Assembly: GCA_000750105.3 (NCBI GenBank)
Contig: JPHH03000031.1
Coordinates: 62,001 to 126,000, forward strand
Reading direction: 5' to 3'
DNA: 64,000 bases
Source: Tolypocladium sp. Sup5 PDA-1
Lineage: Eukaryota > Ascomycota > Sordariomycetes > Hypocreales > Ophiocordycipitaceae
The notes beneath the pieces were generated by a model. That model made no database searches. It was not told the origin of the DNA and saw only the letters and a program-made list of their open reading frames with translations. A program made the translations under genes and the position numbers. Shown here piece after piece: positions 1-10,806 of the stretch (positions within the stretch are counted from its first letter, which is position 1; each line of letters starts with the position of its first letter).

Positions 1-698
1 ATGTTCGCACGAAGAACCAGAACAACCAGTGTATGGAGAGCGCGTGTACATGGAGATATAAGTGTGCGTAAATAGTAATAGTTTAATACCTCATATGCAA
101 GGCGAGTTCTAACATTTTAAAACGTGGAACAGAACTAACCCAACGACATGCCGCTGAGACAATTAAATAATGAGGTAATAGCGAAGACGAAATAACGGGT
201 TTATATGACGAGTCTCTAACATGTCAAGGGGGCACGGACGGATTGCCGCTGAGGGAATATAGGCAGAGTAGAAAAGTACCCCCCTACATGTAAGTGAACT
301 ATATATTCGACGTTGGTTATTCCTATGGTATGGGCTTTTTATGTTGGGGGCTTTTTTCTTCCAAATTTTGTTATGCTAGTTAATGTGCTCATAGATCTAT
401 AATAGTGCTGCGATTCGAGCATGTCTAACGTCTACGCACGGAGGTGTTTAGGCCGCGTGTCTTAGTTCTTTGGTTTCATATAGATTCAGATGCTAGCCTC
501 CTGTACTCAACCTCGCCAACGCGAAGAGACTGGCTGCCATAACCGAATACAGCGGGAGAACCATTTAACCTTGCTAATCTGCAATTCATATTCATGGAAG
601 TCGCCAGCAGATTTTCAGAAACTCAGGCATCGTCTACTCTTTATTTCAACCTTATTTCCAACCTTACTTCTACGAAATAAGCCACCATTCTTGCCGCT
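1..698. other. AT-rich leading segment without a supported gene
   Basis: This stretch is clearly richer in A and T than the rest of the window, with runs such as ctttttt near 347-355 and many short stops in all frames. I see no coding exon here with plausible splice sites. It directly precedes the small secreted protein gene and probably holds its promoter. It could be the edge of a repeat-rich or subtelomeric compartment, but nothing in it is recognisable as a transposon. Confidence 0.4.
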
Positions 699-1370
699 AT
701 GTACTCAATTTTTCTTTGCGCTCTCCTTGGCCTGGTTCACGCCACCACAAAAAGCAGATCTGACCGGGCCACCACCAATCCTGGCATTGGAGTGCCTGGA
801 GCCTTCGAGGTCCCCGTTGAATGGGACGTTCAGGCGTTCCCAGATGGGCCAACCCTTGCACTCGTTGGAACCGTGCAGGAGGTGCATGCGCAGCTTCTAA
901 AGATTAACCCACGGCATGACTTCGACTTCCATCTTGACAAGAGTCGAGACTCCGAACTTACTGCCCGTACCGACTTTCGTCATGCCAGAGTGATTTGCGA
1001 CGGGCGTAGGTTTGGAAAGCCTGCCACTGACCCGGTACACAAGGGCATACTATATCTTTCCCAACTACGCGGCCAGCCTCGGAATCAAGCCGGACCGGGC
1101 GCGTGCGGGCGGGTTAGCTGCTCGTATGGGGCGGCCATCTGGTGGTGTAATGATGTAAGTCAGTAAGATACTAGAACGTGGGAATAGCCATTAACACTAG
1201 TCCTATAGTCGACGAGGCCTAAGACCCTAAACAGCTGGCGCTCGATTGCCGATGGCGCACACCAGGTTGAGCTCCGGTGCCCTTCCGACTTGCTGGAAAC
1301 TCGTATTGCCGGTGGACAAGCCATCCATTGGACAGGCTGGAAAGTTATTGTCTCAACAGGCGACTGCTAG
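699..1370 (+). CDS. small secreted cysteine-containing protein, effector-like
   Basis: Two exons, 699-1154 and 1209-1370, joined across a 54 bp intron (donor GTAAGT, acceptor TATAG), give 205 residues. Residues 1-15 (MYSIFLCALLGLVHA) form a signal peptide, so the product should be secreted. The mature part has a cysteine cluster, CGRVSCSYGAAIWWCND, at about residues 136-152, a downstream glycine-rich IAGGQA segment, and ends in VIVSTGDC. From memory, small secreted proteins of plant- and insect-associated Sordariomycetes share this arrangement (CGRVSCS..AI.WCND, GGQA, W.VIV...C at the end); I know no biochemical function for them. Without splicing the frame stops four codons after the donor, so the intron is well supported. 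The gene lies in the most AT-rich part of the window, a usual setting for effector genes. Confidence 0.75.
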
Positions 1371-1699
1371 GTAAGTACATATGCACCCAGATTGGACGAA
1401 GACCTAACATACGTGGGAGGAAGTCATTTGTACATTCTGTTCTTGACGATGAACCAGACGACTTCCTTTATACTTACCTAGGTATGTACTTGCACGACGG
1501 AATGGATACGGGCTTTCCTCCCAGGCCTTGGCTAAAGACTTTTCCTGTATTGGTTAATCAAAGGATAGAAGAAACGTGTAAAGGCATCGAGTCATACACT
1601 TCTGCTTCGTCTATGCACGAAGTACTTTCAAACCCTCCCTTCGTGTCTTTATGCTCATTATACGGAGACGGGTATCGGGCCGCGACTATTAACCTGGCA
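1371..1699. other. intergenic, convergent 3' ends
   Basis: Between the stop of the secreted protein and the stop of the minus-strand membrane protein. A GTAAGTAC immediately follows the stop codon. Reading frames across it are short and low in coding character. I see nothing further. Confidence 0.4.
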
Positions 1700-2894
1700 T
1701 CAATACCCCCCCAGCCTCAGCGCCTCTCGACTCGGTCGACTCTCCTCCTGGCTTCGCAGCTCTGGTCTGACAACGTCGTGGACCGTTTCGCGACGCCGAC
1801 CTGGAAGGTGCTCTCCCATCTGAACGGATGATTCCGAAGGGATCCAATGGCTGGCACACAGTTCGGCCATGTTCACATCGTTCTCGCCGTCTGCCTCTGT
1901 CGAGCGTTGAGACATTGTTAGCATATTGCTGATGTTCAGGAGTTGGGTCTTACTAACCTAGCTGCCGGAGCACGTGAAAGTCGTCGCTGTGAACTGTTGC
2001 GGCGTTGGTTTGCAGAGACCGTGTCTCGTCTTCCTCCGCGGCAGCAGAGCCCCTTCTTCCTCTAGATGATTGGCGTTGGCGACCCCTTTCCACGTTGCCC
2101 GCCTCACCGTCTGTTGCCACCGTTTCCTCATCTCGACGGGCAGTCCGTCTTCTGTTCGCACTCTCGCGGGATACAGTGCGCCTAGGCGTTCCAGGGACAG
2201 ACGTGCTTACAATTGTTGAGGCTCTGCCGACGGGCAGTCGAAGTGCTCGGCCCAACCGTTGGAGCAAGGTTGGCTGCTTGGGTCGTCGGAGGCTCGCGAG
2301 AGGCTCACTTGGCGACGCCTGGGGTGTTTGCATGCTGCTTTCCGACCGTGCTGTCCCAGGAAGGGAGACTTCCTGGTGGCCGTATTGCCGTTGAATAGGC
2401 ACCATGGGAGAGTGTTGAGTTGTTGGCATGGGATAGTGCTGAATCGGGGGTAAGGGATACATTATGGCTGGCGGCGTGTGTTGATGGTATGGGCGGACGT
2501 ATGGCTGCGCCCTTGCGCGATGCGCCCCGTCGACACTGAATACAGCCGGCTGATAGAAGACCTGAGCTGGGGAGCCGGGCCACTGCTGCTGCACAACGGG
2601 AAGCGGTGCAATGGCAGTATTGGGTGGTTGACCGCGACGGCGCTCGACACGTCTGCCTCCAGGAAGTCGGACCGAGGTGCCTTCTCGTCGAGATATCGTT
2701 GCCCTGCCCAAGTAGTATATGTAGGCCAGCAGTAACACGCCCGATACGACGACGACGCTGAGTATGATGCCGGATTTCTCTGCCGCAGTGAGGCAGTGCC
2801 ATCCAAGGCAACGGCCGAGCTCTCTACGGATGGACGTCGACTCCCGGGCGTTTCGTATGAAACCTGGGAGAATGCTGTAATCCAATGCCACCAT
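1700..2894 (-). CDS. single-pass membrane protein with long disordered basic tail
   Basis: Exons 2894-1958 and 1896-1700 give 377 residues. A hydrophobic segment, SGIILSVVVVSGVLLLAYIYYLG, lies at about residues 41-63, preceded by a short N-terminal head with two cysteines and followed by a basic R/S/P/Q-rich tail, so the tail is probably cytosolic. The 61 bp intron has donor GTTAGT, a perfect branch sequence TGCTAAC and acceptor CGACAG. If it is retained, translation stops at 1953 and the protein is 313 residues. The start at 2894 is the methionine nearest the membrane segment; an upstream in-frame ATG at 3179 would add 95 poorly conserved-looking residues. I recognise the general type (uncharacterised fungal TM protein with TAAEKSGII motif) but no function. 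Confidence 0.6.
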
Positions 2895-3856
2895 GTTGGC
2901 TGCCGCAAGTATGAGCCTGCGGAGCTGTGGCCGATCGGTGAGGCAAGACACGAGCGAGCCGACGACAGGTGTGAGCGGATGGAAAGGAGACGAGATAGAA
3001 GGCACAACTCGACAGCGAGGAGTCTGGGAGGCCCTTCGGCAAAAAAACATGCGCGAGGTCCGGCGACAGAGTGACAGATGGTTGTCACCTGGCAACTGGG
3101 TCGACCCATTGCTGGACGGCTGGCTCTGTAGTGCTGCACGTGCACAAGAGCTGTTTGATTCACCGCACACGAAATTCATAGCAACGAGAGTAGCGGCATA
3201 AAACAGGCTGTGAGTGCATATAATAAAGCAGCGCCCATATTCAAGGTTGGCTTTGCCGCCTCTTGGAGCAATAAGCCTCTAGCAGGACAGGCCACTCTGG
3301 ATGTGTAAGTTAATGCACGACTTTGGCGAACATCACCCTCGACCCCAAGGTAGCCATCATGTAGCTGCAATGTAGAGGATGCAAAGCTGGCTGTTATTGT
3401 TGTTCTAGTGGACTCGGGATGGCTTAATAGTCGTAGTAAGGAGGTGATGAATGGGAGGCGATGAGTGGGAGGCGATGAATGGGAGGCGGTTGGAAGGAGG
3501 CTGAACAGGCCAAGCGAATGCACCAATGGGGTGGATCGAGACGCCGTGCACGGACCACCATGATTCTTTCCAGCCCATGGCCATGAATTTCCAACAGAGT
3601 CGCATTGGCATCGCGCGTGAAGCTGCGATCAATGGCCAGCTTTTCTTCCTCCTTCGACCACCAACCATCCTGACCTCAGCTGCCGCCCGCCGGTTATGAC
3701 TTCCGACCGCTAAACCGACCGATGATCTCCTCGTCACTCTCTGCCGAGACGCACCGATAGCTGCTCAGACACGCGTCTCTGCTCGCCTTCTTCCGTCCAT
3801 CATCCTCCGTCCCGAGTCCCGACCCTTTGCGACCCCTGAGCCGCTCCTAGCCAGCC
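2895..3856. promoter_or_regulatory. divergent upstream region of the membrane protein and CTR9
   Basis: About 960 bp between two divergent starts. It contains a 14 bp tandem repeat at 3441-3493 and pyrimidine-rich leader sequence just before the CTR9 start. Apparent reading frames on both strands here mirror each other and have no recognisable domain. Confidence 0.4.
3441..3493. repeat. 14 bp tandem repeat, about 3.7 copies
   Basis: Units at 3441-3454, 3455-3468 and 3469-3482, consensus GAGGCGATGAATGG, plus a partial fourth unit to 3493. Copies differ by single substitutions. It lies about 370 bp upstream of the CTR9 start. Confidence 0.85.
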
Positions 3857-6800
3857 ATGGCGACCCTCACCAACGGAACCGCGAACGGAACGACCAATGG
3901 GGTCACCAACGGTGACAAGGTCGCCGCTCCCGTCAGCACCCGCTTCTCCGACATCCCGTCCGCCATCGATATCCCCGTGCAAGGCGACCAAGAAGACGAG
4001 GCTGTCGAGATCGACCTCGAAGACCTCTTGGACGACCCTACGGAGCTCTGTACTCTTTTCGAAAACGAACATGCGGCCAAGACGTACTGGATGACTGTTG
4101 CCCTTGCATACGCAAAGCAGCGCAAGATCGACCATGCCATCGAGATGCTCCTCCGAGGGAGCAGCTCCATCAGCAACAGTAGCAACCCGCGCGACAAAGT
4201 GAGCATGATATGCTGCTTGTGCTGGATGTATCTGTGGAAGAGCCGAGAAGCGCCTCGAGTTGCGCCAGAGGGCATACGAGTGTCCGAGGCCAAGACAAAA
4301 GAGTACTACCTCCAGCTGGCCACATCCTCGCTCAACGACGCTGCGCGACTCAACCCATCGTTCCCGCCCATCTTTCTCGCGCGAGGAGTCTTGCTTCTCT
4401 TGAGAGCCTCCTTACAAGCGCCGGCCAAGACCGCAGGCGGCATCGGAACGGAAAAACACGAGCTCCTCAAGACGGCCGTCAAGTCTTTCGATGACGCGCT
4501 CCGAGTCTCACAAGGGAAGAACATGCTGGCTCTCATGGGCAAGGCTCGAGCCTTCTTCTCCATGCACAAGTATCCGGATGCCCTGACTGCATACCAGGAT
4601 GTGCTTCAGAAAATGCCCGATCTGGTCGATCCAGACCCGCGAATCGGCATCGGCTGTTGCTTTTGGCAGCTGGGGTTCAAGCAAGATGCCAAGGCTGCCT
4701 GGGAGCGATCTCTGGAGATCAACCCTGACTCGACAGTCGCCAACATCCTCTTGGGCCTCTTCTATCTCGACGCTAGCGGCCATGTACCTGTCAATAGCGA
4801 CGACTTCCTGAGGCTTTACAAGAGGGCCATGACCGAGTACACTCAAAAGTCCTTCAAGCTCGACAAGGAACTCCCCCTCACCTGCTCCACCTTCTCCAGC
4901 TACTTCCTCTCGCGCAAGGCTTGGGACAACGCAGAGAAGCTGGCGCACAAGGCAATCCAGTTCACGGACGTCAACGCCATCGCCAGTGATGGCTGGTATC
5001 TACTCGCAAGAAAGGCGCACTACAACGGCGACACCGAGAAAGCTAGCGACTATTACCGCCGTGCCGATGACGCGCGTGGAGGAGCGGATACCGGATACCT
5101 GCCCGCCAAGTTCGGTGTGGCCCAACTGTCTGTCATGAAAAATGACCTGGGTGAAGCTAAGCTGCGGCTCGAGAAGATGATTCAGCAGTCCAAGAATCAT
5201 GAGGCCATGATTCTCCTGGGAACTCTGTACGCGGAAGAAATCTTCGCCAGCCAGAAGAGCGATAGCAAGGACGACAAGTCTTCTGAAATGAAGAAGGCAA
5301 TTACTCTGCTGGAAGGAGTGCGCAATGCTTGGAAGGACCCGAAGAAGGCCCTTGCTCCCGACTCCTCCGTTCTGCTGAACCTTGCTCGCCTGTACGAGAC
5401 CGATAATCCGGAAAAGGCCCTGCAGTGTTTGCAGCAGGTGGAGCAGCTTGAGTTGGACCAGATTCCTCCCTCAGAACGGCCCAGGGATGCCGCCGACGAA
5501 GCCGAGGCTCAGGCGGCGGTAAGAAAGCTTCTGCCACCGCAGCTTCTGAACAATATCGGCTGCTTTCACTCTCAAGCCGAAAAGAACGAATTGGCCAGCG
5601 ACATGTTCGAGGCCGCGTTGGGCGCGTGCATGAGGATTGGCGAGAAGGATCCAGAGATGGATACGGATGCGCTGGTGTCAACCATCAGCTTCAACTTGGG
5701 ACGAAGCTACGAGGCCAGAGGTTTGACCAATCAGGCCGTGGAGGTGTACGAAGGCTTGCTTGCTCGGCATGACGATTACACTGATGCCCGCACGAGACTC
5801 GCGTACATCAAGCTGAGGAAGAATCCCAACAAGGAGGGCCCCGATGCTGTCGCCAAGCTGTACCAAGAAAACACGAGCGATCTGGAAGTTCGGGCTCTGT
5901 ACGGCTGGTATCTCGGCAAGATTCACTCCAGGAAACGACCTGCCAATATCGGCGAGGATCACGAGTTCCGCCATTACAAGCACACGCTGCAAAACTACGA
6001 CAAGCATGATAGATATGCCCTGGTTGGCATGGGAAATCTGTACCTCCTGCAGGCAAGGGAGATGCGACGAGAGACGGACCAAGAGAAGCAGAAGCGGAGC
6101 GCGATATACTGCAAAGCCGTCGAGTTTTTCGAGAAGGCGCTGTCCCTGGATCCGAAAAATGCCTACGCGGCACAGGGCATTGCCATTGCCTTGGTCGAGG
6201 ACAAGAAGGACTACAAGGCAGCCCTGCCCATCTTCAACCAGGTTCGGGAAACGATCAGGGACTCCCATCTGTTCGTCAACTTAGGTCACATATACTCCGA
6301 GCTGAAGCAATACGCGAAGGCGATCGAGCATTACGAGGTTGCACTCTCCAAGGACGGCAAAGCCAACGACCCGGCTATTCTATCCTGCCTGGGGCGAACC
6401 TGGTTGAACAGAGGGCGTGCAGAGCGCGACATAGACGCCTATGCTAAGGCCTTGGAGTGTGCTGAGAAGGTACGTCTCACCCCGTGCGTCTGAGATGTGT
6501 AGATTTGCTGACAATAATACCCAGGCTCTGGAGGTCGCCCCGGACCAGGTGCACTACAAGTTCAATGTAGCCTTTGTGCAGATTCAACTGGTCACCACCA
6601 TTCAAGGACTACCGGAGAACAGGCGAAGCTTGGAGCAGCTCGAAAAGGCTGCAGAAGGACTCGAGGCAGCGATCGAGTCGCTCGATAAGATCGCCGCCCT
6701 TCCCCAGACTCCCTACCCCAAGCACGACGTGGAGCAGCGTGCCAACATGGCGCGCAACACGCTCCGCAAGCAACTCGAGAGAGCCATTGGAAAGCAAAAG

Positions 6801-7634
6801 GAGTGGGAGGAGAAGAACAAGGAGAAGATCCAGGCCGCCCGAGAGCAGCGGGAAGCCGAGCTGAAACGCCGCGAGGCTGAGCGCGAAGAAGTGTTGACCA
6901 AGGAGCGCGAGCGACAAGAAAAGATCAAGAAAGAACGAGAGGAAATTGCCGCGCAAGACAAGCTGATGGCGGAGCAACGGGCCGAGGAGGAGCGTGCTCG
7001 CATGGATGCTGAGATGACAACCGACGAGGAGACAGGTGAGAAGGTGAAGCGCAAGCGCAAGCCTGCCTCGCGCATGACCGGCGACGGCAAGGCGAAGAAG
7101 GCGTCAAAGAAGAAGAAGGGCGAGCGCGACGATGGCGATGACGACTCCCAGGAAGAGACGCATACCAAGAAGCGGCGCCGCCTCACCAAGAAGGAGTCAT
7201 CCAAGTACAAGTCAGCCGAAATCGTGGTGGACAGTGACGAGGACGAGGACGATGACGCCCTGGAACGGGCCGAGAAGGACATTCAGAGAAACGAGTCGCC
7301 TCGGTCGGAGGCCGAGGATGAGGACGGTGGCGCAGGAGACAAGATGGACGTTGACGATGAGGACCAGAAGGATGACGAGGGCGGGGACGAGGATGAAGCC
7401 GATGCTGCTCCTCGACAGCAGCACAAGAGAGCGCGACGGGGACGGGTGTTGGAGAGTGATGACGAAGAAGAGGAAGAAGAAGAAGAGGAAGAAGAAGAAG
7501 AGGAAGAAGAAGAAGAAGAGAAAGAAGCAGCCGAGGGCGAGAAGCCCAGCTCGCCAGGTGATGGGGACGAGGCCAGCCCTGCGGCGGCAGCAGACGACAG
7601 CCTGCCAGATGCGGGTGAGGAAGACGACGAGTGA
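3857..7634 (+). CDS. CTR9: Paf1 complex TPR subunit Ctr9
   Basis: Exons 3857-6469 and 6525-7634 (55 bp intron, donor GTACGT) give 1240 residues, the usual size for fungal Ctr9. Tetratricopeptide repeats run from about residue 150 to 930, for example around 221-295 and 768-832. A highly charged coiled coil follows at about 949-1033, then a basic nuclear-localisation-like stretch near 1043-1070 and a nearly pure glutamate run near 1183-1206. Ctr9 scaffolds the Paf1 complex, which travels with RNA polymerase II in the nucleus and supports histone H2B ubiquitination and H3K4/K36 methylation. The segments CCLCWMYLWKSREAPRVAPEG and AKTKEYYLQLATSSLNDAARL are typical of the fungal family. The start has a good context (GCCATGG). 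The glutamate run is coded by a GAA/GAG repeat and may vary in length. Confidence 0.95.
7461..7520 (+). repeat. GAA/GAG trinucleotide repeat in CTR9
   Basis: A purine-only run of GAA and GAG codons encoding an uninterrupted glutamate tract near the C-terminus of Ctr9. Confidence 0.9.
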
Positions 7635-8105
7635 TTCCTTGACTAGGAGGCGCGCACCCGAATGAATGCCATCATTCAGGATCCTCGGGGGCCATCTTGT
7701 ACAGTATGTTTTAGGTAGAATGGCAAGACAGGCAAAACAGGATGGGGGATGAACAGCGATTATCATTTGACACTTGACGCAACGTTCGACATTAAATCTT
7801 GATATTTGCCAAGGGAAGCTTGCCTATCCACGTATATATAGAGGACCCAGAGCCGTCTCAGGACACGAGCGCCGTTGAAGGCGGACTTCGTGATACCGAT
7901 AAACTCGGACGATGCAACCCCCCCAACCCGCCTCCCACGATGCACATCGCCAGGCAAGCCGCGCACACTTTTCGTCTATTATGCTCCCGTTTCTCCCTGA
8001 AAATCCCGCTAGGCAAAGGAATACTCTATGACAACAGGAGTGGTGGCCATGCTCCGTGCCCGTGCACACGTTGGCGTACGAAGACGATTGAAGGGCGGGA
8101 TATGA
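7635..8105. other. convergent 3' region between CTR9 and CBR1
   Basis: Holds the two 3' untranslated regions. A TATATATA stretch near 7833-7840 may serve 3' end formation. No gene is seen. Confidence 0.4.
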
Positions 8106-9254
8106 TTAGAAAGCGAAGACCTGGTCCTCGAGCTTGCTGACGGGGCGGGCCTTCTTGTAGCCCAGGCTCTCTGTGGCCTTCTTCAGGCCGCTAACCATGG
8201 GGGGAGGGCCACAGAGCAGGACCTTGACGTCGTCGGCGGGCTTGGGGAACCATTTCTAGCAGATTGTTAGCTAAGGAAGAACGACACGTCAGGGGTTTGG
8301 AGGTCGGTCATACGGTGATCATGTCAGCGGTAACATAGCCGACGCCGCCGGTCCAGCCCTCGGGGGGCTTGTCCAAGACGTAGTGCACGCGGATGCCGCT
8401 GTCCTCCTTGGCCAGGGCATCGAGGTCCTCACGGAGCAGGATGTCCTGGGGGGTGACGTTGGCGAAGATGAGGTCGACCTCGGTCCGGTCGCCGGCGGCG
8501 CGGCCGCGGACAATGGCGCGGACGATCTGCAGCATCGGGGTGATGCCGGTTCCGCCAGCGATCATGCCGAAGTGACGGACCATGTTGGGGGTGTAGACGA
8601 AGGCGCCCTTGGGGCCGCGGACGCGGAGAGTCTGGCCGACGACGAGGGAGGCCATGTGCCTGGAGATGTTGCCCTGGGGGTAGGACTTGATGAGGAGATC
8701 GAAGTAGCCGGGCTGGTGGTCGCCGGAGATGGGGGTGTAGGATCGGACAATCTCCTTGGTGCTGCCGTCGGGCTGGGCGAGGGGGGCGCCGATGGAGATG
8801 TGCTGGCCGATGGGGAGGCCGAGGATGGACTGCGAGGACGGGAGCTTGAAGCGGTAGCTGAGGGGGGTGTTAGGGTGTTCTTGTCCGCGTCGTGGAGCAA
8901 CAGGGTGCTGGCAGACTTACATGGCGACATTGTGGGAGATGACCGTCTTCTCCTGGAGCTCAAACTCCTGGAAGACGTCGGGCTTGAGGACCTTTTTAAC
9001 CTCTGCATGGCGCGCGCGTAAGTCAATTGAGTGCCCCGTAGCCGACTTTGCTCGCTGGAATAAGCCGAGCCGTTGGGTATGTACTCACGGAAGTTCCAGA
9101 AGTTGTAGGCGCCCAGGGCCAGCGCGAGGACGACCGAGTACGGCACCCAGTCCCGCTTGACGATGAGTGTGCCGAAGACGAGCAGGGCGCCGGGGATGTA
9201 GACGTAGTCGATGTAGTGGCGCGACAGCCACGAGTCCTGGATGTTGGCGGCCAT
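8106..9254 (-). CDS. CBR1: NADH-cytochrome b5 reductase
   Basis: Four exons on the minus strand, 9254-9089, 9002-8921, 8857-8314 and 8255-8106, give 313 residues. The enzyme passes electrons from NADH through FAD to cytochrome b5, supporting fatty acid desaturation, sterol synthesis and, with diphthamide-pathway partners, tRNA modification. Hydrophobic segments at about residues 14-32 and 37-55 anchor it in the membrane (ER or outer mitochondrial membrane). The flavin motif RSYTPISG lies at about 121-128, the pyridine-nucleotide motif GGTGITPM near 183 and CGPPPM near 279; the protein ends VFAF as usual. Exon joins were fixed by keeping NFWNFQVKKVLKPDVF and VISHNVAIYRFKLPS in frame. Confidence 0.93.
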
Positions 9255-9481
9255 TGCTGCGGGTGCGAACAAACGGACGGCGACTGAGGTTGTTGACTCT
9301 GTTGAGGATGGATGTTTCTCCTGTGTTCCCCACCACCACGCGATACTGTTGGCGGGTTATATTCGGAGCTGCTTTTCCCGGAGGCGGAACGGAGCGGAGC
9401 ACACAGGCACAGTGCCGGATTGATTTTGGGTATTAAGGGTAGTTTCAGGTGACAAAGAGGAACAGTGTCGTCGTCGGAAAC

Positions 9482-9502
9482 AAAAAAAAAAAAAAAAAAA
9501 AA
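9482..9502. repeat. A21 homopolymer upstream of CBR1
   Basis: Twenty-one consecutive A on the plus strand, i.e. poly-T on the CBR1 coding strand, about 230 bp before the CBR1 start. Such tracts commonly exclude nucleosomes from fungal promoters. Confidence 0.8.
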
Positions 9503-10778
9503 CCTCTTAGGTCCGTCGAGCTCGGAGGTCCGAATGCTCTCGTCGCGATGCAATGCAATGCAACGTAATCCAACGGGCGGAGGCGATGTGATGTCGATAC
9601 CTTGAATTTTTGCCAACGGAACCCGGAACCGGCCTGGGCCATCCTCGGCTCAACTCGGTGACGGAGGTGCGGCTCCTGACGCTGTGGTTCCATGGAGGTC
9701 TTGCCCTGGCTGCTGGCGACAGGCTCCCGCGCCACACGGCTCCAGCTGCTGAGGGGCCGCTGGAAGCCAAGGGCCACAGGGCGCCCGTTCCCTGGCCTGA
9801 TGTCCATGCTGATGAAGACACTGGGCATGCATGATTCCATCCATGCTGTCGGGACCGCGGCGCAACGGATATTCCGACTGCCTGGGACGTCTGGGTTCTG
9901 GCATGTGGCGGCAAGACGTCATCGTCCGAGCTTGAGTGTCTTGGGCAACGCCATCGACGGATGCAGCGCCGATTGAAGCGGGCTCCAGATCACTCACGTC
10001 GCATTCATGCTGAACCGCCGTCGTGTTACGCCATTACAGTACACGGTCATATACGGACTACTTACTACTTGTACGGACTACCTTATGTACTCGTGCTCTG
10101 GTCCGGCTTGACGGCCGGGGCACCCGTGCCGACCCATGCAGCATCACCGCCTCGCCAGCCAGCGCGTGCCTCTATTTGCAGCGGCACCATGCTGCCGGCC
10201 GCGTATGTACGTGCTCGTATCTGGGGGTGAATATTTACGAGTAGGAGTCTGGAGGCCTTGGCTCGTATAGTACGTAGTCCGTATAGTAGCACAGCTTCCG
10301 GTTCGGGGCTTCTGGTTCGCGCGCTAAGGGACAATACGCTGGACGCGGGCTTGCGTCTGCCAAGCTGCGTCTCATCCCTCACCCTTCACCACCATGCATT
10401 GCGAGCGAGCCTGCGTCCCCAATTTTTCCCCAGCATTTTTTGCAGATTGCCAGGACCGAGTGATGCGAAGGCGACGGGCGCGCGAGTAAGAAGGGGAGCC
10501 ACGGATCCATCCAACATCAGCCGAGCCACGCTGGTGCCAAGACGAAGACGAAGCCACGACGACGGTTTTCTATTTCTATTCCGCCCAAGCGAAGAGGGCG
10601 AAAAGCGAGCGGACTGTACTCGTAGTCCGTAGCCTTGAGGGCGTTTTCCCACGGCCCCATCAAAAGTTAACCTGCTGGCGTCGTCAGCTTGGCATGCCGC
10701 CGTCTGGAGTAGCACCGCTGAAAAAGCCACGTCTGTTGAACAAAGCCGTTGTTCCCGTTTCGCAATGGATGAACAGCG

Positions 10779-10806
10779 CAGAGTCCAGAGTCCAGAGTCC
10801 AGAGTC
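10779..10806. repeat. (CAGAGTC)4 tandem repeat
   Basis: Four perfect 7 bp units in intergenic sequence. Confidence 0.9.

Noticed and set aside
2895..3179. 95-residue N-terminal extension of the single-pass membrane protein
   Set aside because: An in-frame ATG exists at 3179, but the added residues look like translated leader and would bury the short head before the membrane segment.
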